DNA of 64,000 nt from Formicarius rufipectus (taxonomy: Eukaryota > Chordata > Aves > Passeriformes > Formicariidae): positions 3,961,610 to 4,025,609 of the forward strand of contig VXAU01000760.1 in assembly GCA_013399695.1 (NCBI GenBank), given 5' to 3'. Each line of letters begins with the position of its first letter. Within the stretch, counting starts at the first letter, position 1. Both the position numbers and the translations under genes were made by a program. Under the pieces are notes generated by a model that saw only the letters and a program-made list of their open reading frames with translations, was not told the DNA's origin and searched no databases. Of the stretch, positions 39,574 through 51,830 are shown piece by piece.

Positions 39574-39596
39574 CCTATTTATTTATTTACTTATTT
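39574..39596. repeat. TTTA tetranucleotide repeat
   Basis: A short imperfect run of TTTA and CTTA units in the intron. It is simple sequence. Confidence 0.7.
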
Positions 39597-39779
39597 AGCC
39601 CAGTCTCACTCGCCTGTGACCATGCCACACACAGAACCTGAGAAGCTGACACAACTGCAGCTGCTGAGCAGGACCAGAACAGAGAAACACAACCTTTTTC
39701 TGGCCAGCCTTCATTTAGTGCCCCACAAACTAAACCATAAGAAAAGGGGCACGTTTGCACCTTAGGGAATTATGTAGGA

Positions 39780-40090
39780 GAGCACTCAGTGGTGCAGTGT
39801 CACAGCAGCAGCCGCAGCTGAGCCAGAGCAGTTGGGGCTGGGTGGGTGGTCATGCCAGAGAGCTCCTCGGGGGCTGTGACCACTCAAAGACACTCCACAA
39901 GTGGCCACGCAGCACCAGCCAGCCAAGTACTGCTCAGCAGCTGCTGTGGTGCCACTCAGGCCCCTCACCCCCAGTGGCAGCAGCGGGGATGCCCCAACAC
40001 ACACAGCCCCAGCGGTGCAGCAGCAGGGAGCTGACACTGCGGAGGTGCCTCCCGCTCCAGCCAACACCCACCCCGTGCCCCATGTCAAAC
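39780..40090. other. CAG-rich, GC-rich intronic patch
   Basis: About 310 bases with a striking density of CAG, CAGC and GCAG words and several C runs, flanked by ordinary AT-rich intron. Frames are open on both strands but give peptides of Ala, Gln, Pro and Ser without a domain. There is no dense CpG cluster, so it is not a CpG island. A decayed GC-rich transposon or LTR is possible, but I cannot name a family. Confidence 0.4.
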
Positions 40091-43000
40091 CCCCTTCAAA
40101 GCACAGCTACAGCAATATTCATACACTGGTCCCTTGTTCTTGGACAAGTTCCACCCTGAAGACACATAGTGTGAGCATAAAAGCAATAACATTGAACAAA
40201 AACCTATATAAACAGATTAGGAAAGTCCTGCAGAAAGAAAAGCCCCAGAGTAGTTCATCAGTAAGTCACTGGTAATTAAAGTTAATCAGTTTATCCTAAG
40301 TATAAGGAAGTGCTGTAAACTGTTGCAAACTTAAATCATACATACAATATATTTCTTAGAAGTATATCACATTTCGCACATGGGAATGCAGAGTGACACA
40401 ATTTATTTGGCCTTGCATGCAGACCTTCAGATGCAACTGCAGGCAAAGCTCTGGGGTGAAAACACACCTTTCTTGAAATCACTATCATGTTGTTTCATAA
40501 AAATCATGTTAAGAATTACTTAATATCTTTAGTATTTCTGCCTAATAACAAGGGACAAACGGCACTGGTTCGCATAAGCTGTACTCAATTACTTTGATGT
40601 CATTAACAGACTGCTTTCAATCACTAGGAATTCCAAGCCACATGTCAAACTAGAAGGCCAAATTCTTAGATGATATAACATGGCAGTTCAGTCAAAGGAA
40701 ATATGCCAATTTATACCATAGCAAAGCCAACCCAAAAACTGCATCCCATTAACGATGATTCCCACAGGGGTTCTGGCCACTGTGGTTACAAATAGCTGAC
40801 AAAGCTGAAGTGCATTATTGCACTATTTGTAAGAATGAGTCAGACATCAGCACAGGGGAATTACTTCCAGCCTACAAATAATTCAGTCAAAAAAGCAGCT
40901 TCTATAAAGAACTGGAACCAGTTCATTTTCTGCCCATCCTGTCCCAGAGGATACTCAGAATCAACTTCAATGACATTCTCAAAATAATCACAACACACAA
41001 GCATTATTCTTACCTTATTTCATTTTGTATTTTCCTTATCATCTCTCCCAATTTAGTACTCAGCTATATCAGTCTTTACAAAGATCATTCTCTAAGCTTA
41101 GAGATATTAATTTAAATCTGCTTCTGACTTGAAGTCTTCTTTTCCCCCTCCTATTTTCTCTCTTCTACTCAAAAATCAGTTTGGGGATGGGGGAAGCCCA
41201 CATCAAACACTGAAATAAAACAAGTTTCTGAGGATGAAAAACATGCCACCAAATAACTACTCACTGTCAAATCTCTCTCAGCAAACAATTCAACGAATCC
41301 TCAGTGAACTTTCTAAAGTACAGTTATAAAGACACTTGCAACTCACACTTCTTCCAAAATTTGCTCATTTAAGTTGAAGTAGTTTCCTCCTACTTCAAAT
41401 GTTTGTGTATGACCATCTACTAAATGTAAGGTTATCTACATCCCACGCTAGTGATTATAAAATGCAGGTCACTGCCATGCCATTTAAATCATGAGAGCAC
41501 TTTAATCAAAAGATCATGTCATCATGGCCTTAGACGGGAAAAAACCCTGCAGAGCATAATGAATTAAGACCATCTTTTAGCTGATTAACTCAGCAGTTAT
41601 TTTTCCTCTGTGTGCTATGCTCTAGCAATCAGAAAGCAACACTGATATCTAACAGGCAAATGAATATCAGCTTCCGAAAAAGAATAGACCAAAACCTTGG
41701 TGGGTATAGAACAGTATCCCATTCCATCAAAGTTAACAGGACACCACCAATTTGACATTAGTTCTTCATTCACTGATAAAACATGATAAACTTAATTCCA
41801 AATTCATATTGCTGTGAAATTCAGTTTCTTACTTCTGTGGCAATATGTATCATTTAATAGGATCTTGCTGTGAAATTGCTGTAAGTGAATACCAGAAATT
41901 CTTGGGTTACTGGTACAGGGGAAATAAACCAGGAGTACTTACTCATTTTCCAAACTAGACTGCAAACTTTAAAACTTATCTGCCTCCTTTTTTAAAGAAA
42001 ATAAAACAAACATAACAACCACACTCATACTTCTTTTGCACTTGTTAACCCTACACAACCTAGAATCTCAGAGAAGAAAGTTTACCAAATTATCGCAAGC
42101 CTGAAGTCAAATATCAGTGATAGTTTACAATAAAGGTAGTTGAACAGCAACAGATAACATATATCAAACCCTTAAAGTTGCCCAGAAACATTGTAAAGGT
42201 TATTATTATGTACTTTTAATGAACTGTGCAAAAAAACCCCAAAACTTTTAATGAAATAGAAAACATTTTATTAGGCTCAGACACGGACGTTCAATCCCTG
42301 GAATGAAAAAATGTCTTTCCTCTTATGGCCTAATATATTTATACATCACATTTCACTGCAGTCTATATTGCAATAGTACAAGGAGAACTGGATTACTTCT
42401 GGGACCAACAGAAACAGAGGTGGCACACAGAACCTTCTTATCTCTGACGACATAATGTATTTTGGACTGCAACATTAATCTACATTCCAGCAGCTTGGGC
42501 ACCTGTGAACATGGCCAGTGGTACCTCATCTACAGAAGAATGGATCTGTAAGACAATTCCAGCCTCCTTGTTTGCCAATGTCATTTGCTCCAGTGGGAAG
42601 CTTTCAGCACACAGGACTGGCCCCAAAATAAGAACTGCTGGGTTTGGGCATAGTACAGCTGTAAGCAGAGATTACAAATTCCCAAGAAGGCTCATGTTGG
42701 CTCAGACTGGTGTGAGCAGTGGGTACCCAGTGCCAAATGCAAATTTTGCAGTATTCTAATGGAAATCAAAGAAACAATATCCATGGCTTCAGGGGAAGAG
42801 CCACACAGAACACCTTCACAGTATAAGCACACGTCTTTGTTGGGAAAAAGCACCTCTCCCAGCGCATTTCATGAGCAACAATACAAGGGAGCAACAGCCA
42901 CAGAACCAAAAGTTCTTTGATTTTGTTAAAGAATAACTTCATGTGCTGTGAAGGAAGGGTGCCTCCTCCTCCTGAGAGCCAGCTCACAGCAGGGGCCGTG

Positions 43001-45001
43001 TGCCCCAAGGGCCGTGGAGAAGCACCAGCTTCCCTGCACTCTCCAGAAACACAAATCACAGCTCCATCCTTACATTGTGACAGCCACATCAAGATGGAAA
43101 TATTTGTCAAGGACACACTAGAACAAAACAATTGGCAGTGACTGCAGCATCTGTTCAGCGTAACCAACATAATAAATTTCAATCTAATTTTAATTTTTAT
43201 ATGTCTAAAGCTATTAGGTCTTAGATATCTGAAACTTATTATGGAAGCAATTAGCTCCTATGACCAGAAGGCTTTGCCTGAGCAATTGTCATGAGCACAA
43301 TATTTTCTACAGCATAAATAATAAATATCCTGACACTTCTATAACTATCTAGGACCTTACAACTGCCACTGTGCTTCATACTCTTATCCTGGCTTTGTGC
43401 CAGATTGCAAAAGCTAGAACTTACTGGCATACATTATATTACATTGTATATTTGTGTAATTGAAGATTATCTCCTAAGGTATTCTGTAAATTTAGAATTT
43501 CAAAAATTAAATATTTCTGCTACAGAGAGATTAAAATGGTTTTTGAATAATTAAACATTCTTTCAGAGAAAACTATTTTGGTATGTTATCTCCTATAAAG
43601 GTAGCTAAAATCAAACAACTCCAAGTACCCTGAAAAGTGGTATTTCTAGAAATGACAAAAAAAATTAATTTGTGTTTCAAGATACAGAAGTATTCTGTGA
43701 AGTTTTATACATTAAAGGAATTTCATAAATATATATTGCTCTTTAGTACCTTCATTCAACGCATTACTACTTAATAGAAGTGTGCGTTTTAATTCTCAGC
43801 ATCTTTCTCAGTTTTCTCCCAGTGCATTCTATCTGTAGTACAGTGTGCCCACAGCAAAGCCTTGCACCAAGCTTTGGTGAGCTGCCCTGACCTCTGCAAA
43901 CAGGGCTGTGGCAGAGAACAGCAGCTGAACAGCAGGGGACAACAGAGATGTTTAGAAGGTGTTCAGAGATCTTTCTGGCTGAGAAATACTACAGAAATAT
44001 AAACAATACAGAGTAAAGAGTGACTGAGCGTTCCACCAGCACACAGTGTCTGGTCTCCTCATACCGCACATGTTTCCCAGTTGGTTTTACAAGCAAGGGT
44101 GGAAACTCAGGAATGAACCATGTTCCTTCTCAACCAAGTCACAGGGAGCATTTTTAATTCCTACATGTTGGCATTTCACACTGTGCTCCTTGAATGTCAA
44201 TCACTATCTCTTCCATAACTACATGAAATATAAACCATGTAGTGCCTCATTTTACATTAAGAGGTTTGATTTGGATTACTTCTGCTGATAAGCATCCTTT
44301 GCTAACAAAATTAAGGGCTGATGACTTCCAATTCAAGCTTTTGTTCAATCAAAGTCAAATAATAATGTCAAAGCTCTGAAGCCCAAGGGAGTGCTAGATT
44401 CCAACCAAAGGGATTTCTGTTTAGGTTAAAAACTTCTTTCCAGGGTCCATATCATGCATTGTCACCTGTTTTCTTCACTGGGACCCACTGCATCCACTAC
44501 AAAGACAGAACTACAGAATTAAGAAGGAATGTAAGGTACACCATGGTTGTGCAAGTAATATAATAGATGCACCAAGGGGAGTAAAGCATAACATGCTAAT
44601 GGATACTATAATTTCTTTGTATCTTTACATTTTCAAGGCATTCTGCTGTTCTGTGGGGGTTCTGTTATTTTCTGTAGTCTAACACCAAGGAAAATGGGAT
44701 TGGACACACATATATCTGGGAAAAGTCTTGCTTACCTGGTGCAACATTTCTGCTCCTATTATTTCATGCAAGACAAAGCAGTGCTGGGAGCAGGTCACTC
44801 CACACACAAAGTCTGGGACTGAGTCTTGCTCTGAGGAACAACTGAGCAGAACTCCTTAACACTAGTTGTCAGGACCTGGCAGGAGACCCCTCTTCCCAGG
44901 GCACCGGTCTGGGCATTGTCTGCATGGTCCACAACAACTGGGAGCCTTCCCATGCAGCCCAAGGAGTAGGGGACATAATCCTCTAGTCCTCCAGGGATGG
45001 T

Positions 45002-45002
<1 letters not shown>

Positions 45003-45056
<54 letters not shown>
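45003..45056. repeat. (CA)27 microsatellite
   Basis: Twenty-seven uninterrupted CA units, 54 bases, on the plus strand. This is the longest simple repeat in the window. In the PID1 transcript it reads as GU repeats. Pure dinucleotide arrays of this length are usually polymorphic. The Cys-Val and Thr-His peptides open here are artefacts of the repeat. Confidence 0.97.
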
Positions 45057-45057
<1 letters not shown>

Positions 45058-46252
45058 CTATTTTCATTGCACACATTTCTATGAAACCCAACTCATTCCC
45101 TAATTTTCCTGACAATATGGCCAGCATTGAGCTCCCTCCCTATTGATGCAAACCCAACACAAACCACAGGGAGAAGGCCCTACACCCAGGGTAGTTCCAG
45201 CCCTGTGTTGGCCACAAACATGCAGGGCAGCTCCCAGAAATCCTCCTGTCCTCCCTGTCACCAGTGCTCTCCTCCCAAAGTGACAGTCTTATTCTTTTTC
45301 TGGAACTCTTTAAAATGGTTTCAGACATATTCTCTTAATGCAAATCCAAAAGTAAACAGAAATAGGCAAAACTCTTTTCCTTTAATTTACCTACATTCAG
45401 AGCAAAGTTACTCCACCATATGTAGAAAGCAGACACGTACTTTCTCCTATAAAGGTAGTTAAAGCAGAAACATAAAGCTGGCTACAATACATGACCATTT
45501 TTAGATGGGATGTAAGAACTTCCTGAATATTAAAATGCCCTTTACTTGAACCACGTCTTGAAAAATGTCACCAGTGCAAATGCTAAGGAAAAAAAAAAAC
45601 AAATACCATCAAAATATCTGACAGGACACAGGGCATAACTTCCACAGCTCTCAGCATACATTACTCTTACAATGGCACCTTACCAGTAAGTAAATAAAAG
45701 TATGCCAAAATACATCCAACACAACAAAACTGAACAATGCAGACGATCCTATTTAAAGCGAAGAGTAATTCAATTGCTTTACCCAATTTATATTCTCCAC
45801 TTAAAACTCCCGGACTTCAAGAAATTAAGCATTACAATACTTTAACAACATCCTGCACTTGCATCTACCCTTCATGTTCCTATTAGTTGCTCTGCACACA
45901 TTTAAGGTATAAATCCTCACTGATATAAATGGACTTTCCAGGTATGTAATTAAAGATAAATTTTATGCTAGAGAGACCCTCTCTGGAGCAGAGAGCAGCC
46001 AGTGCCAAACACCGTGCAGCACATGCTGCCTGAAGGCTCTGCCTTTGGCACAGCTCATCCCACCGTGCTCACAGTGCAGCCACGGGCAAAACTCTCCTTA
46101 GCTTCACCAGTGAAGGGCAGGACCTTACCACGTGGGCATGCTTTGAAACAAAGGAGCACATGCAGCTCTCCATTTTCAACCTCAGAACAAGATTCAGCCA
46201 ACACAGTCATGTGCAAGGGCTCTGCAAGCATTTTACTCTTTACAACATCAGG

Positions 46253-46312
46253 ATTATTTTTAATTTTGTTTAGGTTTTTTTGTTTGTTTGGGGAGTTTTG
46301 TTTGTTTGTTTC
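46253..46312. repeat. T-rich TTTG repeat tract
   Basis: About 60 bases made mostly of T runs and TTTG units interrupted by GGGGAG. It is low-complexity sequence with no further structure visible. Confidence 0.75.
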
Positions 46313-49300
46313 TGTAACACTACACAAAGAAAAAGTAAAGATACTTCACCTTCACATAGCATACCTGTTGGGGCATTAGTTTATTTGATGCACTTCACCT
46401 TTGAAAACATCTCATTAAAGCCCCTGTACCTCTCACCAACTAGAACTGTATCTAAATATACTGAAGTTACAATTTTCCCATGTTCATGTGCATCCTTTTG
46501 GTTCATTTCATGAGAAGAAAAAGGAGAAGAAAAACAAGCTCTCAATTCACAGTACAAAATATGTAATGCTTAAGGATAACCTTTAATGAAGCAAGAAGAA
46601 AAATAAGCTCTGTGCTTCCCACTCACATTAAATATGGCAGAAAACAGTAGGCTGGGGAGTGATGATACACTTTAGCTTGTCTCACTTGTTTAATTTGTTT
46701 CTTTATTGAAGTTAATTGCCAGCTTAATATTACAGGCCTACAAAATGGTAACGAAGACCAGGCAGCCAGTGGGACTTGAATTTACAGCTGGATAAACCTG
46801 CACTCAAAACAATCATTCTTGACCCTTCGATAGATGCAAAGAACATTTTTACTAAGCTTTATAAGGATAAAAGTGAGGTGATTTTAAGAACATGTGCAGC
46901 TTTCAATCAGCTGTGGTTTCAGTAGCCAAAAGAGTAATAAATGTTCAACAGGAGTAGACTTTTTAAATTATTTGTGGTAATTTAAGTAAAACACTAGGCT
47001 GTTAACTACTCACTTATGTCACCTGAATTTTACCATCCCAGAAAGCTTATGGACACATTTTCAGTCATTTTGAGTCAACAGAACAGCAAAAACAGGAGAG
47101 AGCACCTTGGTCTCCAGGCACTGAAATGAGACACAGTGTTCTTGCTGCATTAATTAATCAGGTGTGCCCCAGAGTTGCAATGGTCAAAGCTGGGAGCCCA
47201 GCTGCTGACACTACACTGTGCCAGGGAAGCCCAGCTATGGTCACCAGCCTGCAGCCAGATCACTATAGGAACCACGTCCTTTCCCCACTGCCTGGGGAGT
47301 GAAGCTATTAAGCTGTTCTGAAAGACCAGACTCCATTTATTTATGTTACTTCTTGACTATTTTTAAATCTGTATCAGTATGTGCAAGACTTGATTTTAAA
47401 AGACCACAATCACTCATTTATAAAATTTTTAAACAAGACTTTCATCAATATTTACCTAAGATACACCATCACAGAAGTTTCAACATCATACCTTCCATAT
47501 AACCGGAACTAATAATCTCACCAAGCCAAGCCAATATGACTGGCAAGTAATAAGTATCATTCCTGCAAACACCATATCATTAATATATTTTCCCCTTTAA
47601 TAAAAAAACAATCTTAAGAAGGTAATTATCTGCACTGTTTATGCTCCTCTCCTCTCAGCCTCCTAGGCTGCTGGGAACTGGAGGCATAAGATTGCCTAAT
47701 TCAGGCAAGCTACTGACTATTCATCACTGACTTCACTTTGAGGAGACTTCCAATAGAAAGGGGAAAAAAAGTTAAACTACTTCACTACTTCAAAAACCAC
47801 AGACAGCATTTTTAACCTCTGTCTTTTTGCATTACTGCAGCAGTCCCTTGAAAAGCTAAAGCAGGAGAGAGAGAGTCATTTAGGCAGCTCCCTTAGTGCC
47901 ACCACCATGGCTCAAAGGGACAGAAATCAAGAAACATTAGAATCAGTGCAAGCCAATTAGGACATTAAGGAAGAATAAAACATGCAGAACTTAAAACAAA
48001 ATCTGCTAAAAGGCATGGAGGAAGCACGCATTTCTGAGTAGAGAGTAACTTATTCTCTGGAGATACTCCAGATTTGGGGTTTCCATCTGGTGGTACCTAT
48101 TGTTGTCATAAGGGACAAGGACATTTCCAGCTGAAACACAAGAGTACACATTTGACATGAGAGTCCTACAAGCAGGACAGCTACAGCCAAATCAAAATCC
48201 TTAGGATGTGAACAAGAATGAACACATTTATATATATATGTATACACAAATGTAAATCACACTCATACCATAGAAAACATACTCAATTAAAATAAAATCA
48301 AATTGGGCACTTGGGATTGAAAGTGTGGTCCAGCTAGTAAGAATGAAATATTTATTCTCTCTCTTTTTTGTCCTTCCTGGCAATGGGTGGTTTAGCTTAA
48401 GCTGAGACTTGCCATTTACAGATACACAACAAGCTAAATGGGTTTTTTCACTCTTCAGAGCAGCTGCCAACCTTAACACTCGGTGATCCAGCATTCACAA
48501 ATGCCATGTCTCTTGCAGGGAAGAGGTGGGATGCACGAGAGTGTCAGGTGCCAGCTCCCAGGGAGATGACAACCCTCTGGGCACTGCATCCCACTGCCCT
48601 GCCCTGCAGACTCCATTGAAGGAGGACAGGAAGCTGCAGTTCCTCTGAGACCTGCCTCTCAACTACCATACACCATGGTTCAAAGAAAATGATGACCTTC
48701 AAGGAAAAACAGAGTCCGAGTGCTTTATTGTTCCCAGAAATCCTGCCCTGGTTTAGGCTGTCTGCTGAGTGGGGCTGCAACAGTCCAACCCCAGGGTGCA
48801 CAGCTGCCTCTCCCCATTCGCAATGGGGAAATGAGGGGAAGGGAGACAAGAAGGTGTCCTTTGAGAACTACAGTCTCAACCCATCTGACTGAGCAACCAG
48901 CACCACAAACCCAAAAATGTGTGCACCTAAAGCTCTGTGCTGCAAATCAGTGCTAATACTATCCATTTCTCCTGCTTGGTGAAATCATGCCCATGTGTCT
49001 AGAAGGGTGGGAACAGTGACAGCAAAGACAACCCAAGCAGTTGAATGAGTCTTAAGCATTCTGCTGCAAGTAAAAAATATATTTGAGAAAACACAATGCC
49101 AACAAAGTTGTGTCAGATCTAGATTGGGCAGGAAAGAGAAGTTCTTTGAATTTGTTCAATTATTTAACTTTCCAGCCTTGGTGGGGATTCCCCCTAGATT
49201 ACTTCAAGCAAGACATTTCTCTGCTATCCTTAAAAACATCCCATTCAGCTACAGAATGAGATTAGGTCTCAGCAAGAAAGTTTTGTTTCTTCAGGATTCA

Positions 49301-50770
49301 TCAGCTAACTCCAAATGCAAGCAAAAAGAGAAGTTTGTCTTGCGATGAAAGGACAAGGAAAAGAGCAATCACATAAGAAAGGAAATGCCCAGACCTCTGA
49401 ACAGCAACACAATTGCTTGTGTCAAGTTCCCATAACAAGATGCTGCCAGCTGAAGCTTATGTTAAAACTGTGCAATAAAATTAGATGTCTGGAGCCTCTG
49501 TCAGAGGAATGATGCTATCTCATTAATGGGATTACACAGAAAAATTGGAGGGATTTCACTCAAGAGGAATAAAACGATTAAGGATCAAAAGAGTGTGACT
49601 CATCAAAGCAAGAAAAAACTGGATGCTGCACTCTTGCCTGAAAAGCCCATGTCTCAGAACCAGAGAGGCTTGGTGATACTAGTGACACCACAGCATCTGC
49701 CCCCTTTCACCTGGAATCACAGGAATACATCAGACCCCAGGGAACAAACACTCATAAAATCCTAGCTTTGTTATGGCAACACTATTATTGTATCACTCAG
49801 CAAGAAACAAATAATCAGAGGGGAAAGAGAAGAGGAAGGCTAATTACCCATAAACAGCTGGCAGATACAAACTCCGTAAGAGAAGAAGTGGGGGAAAGAG
49901 GGTGTGACTACATAGACTGGGTAAAATCAAAGCCTTTCAGTTAATAACAGGAGAGGATTTCTTACCCACAGGAACAAGATATATGTGGAACCATCTTCCC
50001 AAGAAGGGTCTTGAAAATAACAACTGCTTAATCACCAGAAGAAGGGCTAGTCATTACCCCAAAAAAAATCACCATAGGAGTCCAGCATTGAACTAAGCTA
50101 CAGAGGAAGAGGGGAAAGAGAAACAGTCCAAGAAGAAAATGGGCAGTGTTATGGTAGCAGATGTTCCTTAGTCACCAGTTACACTGCAGGAAAAATAAAT
50201 GAATAAATGAAAGAGATCTAAATATAGAATAAGATTCTCTTCACTGAGGCATTCAACATCTCTCTGCAATTCATCTTTCCCAATTGAAGGACTGTAGGTT
50301 AAGTTAAAAAGGTTCATTTAAATTCGACACACATTCACAAAGAAAATGATTTCAGAAAGCATTATTATGTCTGAACTCTCTCACTAGAGGTGAAAGCCAG
50401 ATACTTTGTGAATCATTTTGATCATAGCTAATATTCTCTAAAAATTCATTGTGTATCAACATAAAGGACAAAAGACATCACCATGGAAGAGCAGATGCTA
50501 TGAGCTACCATACAAAGCATATCAAGGTCACTTCCCCTGCATTCCTCTGCATCAGCACAGGGCAGCACTGCTCCAACACCCAGCGGCAGTAGCTACTGTG
50601 GCAGGCGAAGAGCTCAACAACGATACTTCCCAAGAAGAAACTTTGCTGAGGAAGTACCAAACCTGGAGCTACCCAAGTACAGTATGCCAAGAGAAGCAGG
50701 GGAATACATCAGAAAGCAGTTTCTTCCAACCCCATCTCACTCACATCAGATCTCCCAACAAGGAAGAACA

Positions 50771-50798
50771 TGTGTGTACACATATTTGTGTACACACA
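50771..50798. repeat. 12 bp inverted repeat, 4-base spacer
   Basis: The left arm at 50771-50782 and the right arm at 50787-50798 are perfect reverse complements built from TGTG and ACAC words, with TATT between them. This could extrude as a hairpin or arise from purine-pyrimidine repeat dynamics. It is in the intron about 0.9 kb from the upstream PID1 coding exon. Confidence 0.85.
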
Positions 50799-51683
50799 CT
50801 GGCAGGGCAAGGGTTTGGGACATTTAATTGCACTTTGGACCTTATCCAGTACATGTAGTATCAAGCAATGGCTCTTCTAAAATTCACACTTTACAGAGCA
50901 GTAGAGTCTGAAGCCAAATTCCCTCCATTTTTCCTAAGACTCTCGAGGCATATCCCAGTAGGGTCAATAGTGGATACTTCCTACAACCCACAGCCAGGCT
51001 GGGTGAAGGGGAATCAAGCCCTAACAGGCAGCACAGGCCAGACTGGTACCCAGCTCAGTCTACAAGGCTGCCCATGGCTAGGCAACCTCTGCAATCAAGG
51101 AAAACGGCTTCCAACAGAAGATGCAAACAGAGGAGATTTGTTTGCTATTTTTATAAGGGTTCTTACCACAAAAGAACACACTCGAAGCTCTTAAGCCATT
51201 AAACTTTTAAAAAGAGGAATAGCTTTTTCAGAAGCTGTGCTTTGATGTAACTGGGCAAATTCATCTTGTTGCTTTACCAAATCAAGACCTAATCTCCAAT
51301 CACTTTTTTTTCCTTTTTTATCTTATTAAAAGCCAAAACCACACAACACAAAAAACCCCAACCAAACTAACCTCAAGTTTTAAGCTGCAACACTAGCCCT
51401 TGCAGAAATAATGTCTGTGTTTAAATATTCATTTCTAACAGGCTGTTAGAAATCCTCCACAATTTGCATTGTGACACATAACCCAAGCCCTTTCCTCCTG
51501 AAGCCCAAAATTTCTGGTCAGAAAACTTAAATTGCTCTTTTGATTCAGAAACCCAATAGTGATTGTAGCAGTTAATGGGGTTTCCAGAACAACAATGACC
51601 ATGTTGGTTACTTTGGCCTCTTCGGAGTTATCACAAATACATGGTCTTTTGATCTTGTTCCTTAAGTTTATACTTCTGAGTAC

Positions 51684-51830
51684 CTTGCATCCAGTGTGAG
51701 TCCGGGTCTTCATGAGGGGAGTTGTGGTGCACAGCTCAATGGCTTCTGGTTCATGGAAGATCACTGTTGGGAGAGGCTCTTTACGAAGAGTTAGGACATT
51801 CAACTTCGTCTTTAACATGGTCTGAAAGTG
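51684..51830 (-). CDS. PID1: PID1 upstream coding exon
   Basis: This 147-base exon enters and leaves in phase 0. It encodes HFQT and then MLKTKLNVLTL and 34 further residues, ending THTGCK. This matches the N-terminal region of human PID1 as I recall it, with a few conservative differences. The acceptor on the minus strand is a T-rich tract ending TTTAG at 51831. The methionine at 51818 has an A at -3 and could start translation, but human isoforms carry extra residues from an earlier exon spliced before HFQT, and that exon is not in this window. The segment EPEAIELCTTTPLMKT precedes the PTB domain, whose first strand spans this exon's end and the next exon's start. The donor is AAG/GTACTC, which lacks the usual G at +5. 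Confidence 0.96.

Larger units (their letters stand above)
2230..51683 (-). other. PID1: PID1 last intron (49.5 kb)
   Basis: The boundaries are set by the donor at 51682-51683 (GT on the minus strand) and the acceptor at 2230-2231 (AG on the minus strand). Joining the flanking exons keeps the PID1 frame across TGCK/VTYL. Besides the repeats and hairpins listed separately, it is unique AT-rich sequence with scattered GC-rich patches. I looked for nested genes, retrocopies, tRNA and small RNA genes and recognised none. Every open frame above 60 codons lacks a recognisable domain, and many overlap frames on the other strand. Long stretches such as 11000-16400, 20300-23900, 31600-39400 and 40300-44900 contain nothing I can name. 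Confidence 0.92.

Noticed and set aside
44795..45127. Cys-Val-rich and Thr-His-rich open frames on both strands
   Set aside because: They are translations of the (CA)27 microsatellite and have no biological meaning.
50451..50858. 135-codon plus-strand open frame
   Set aside because: No domain recognised, and it lies antisense in the PID1 intron across a hairpin of TG/CA repeats. It is likely chance.
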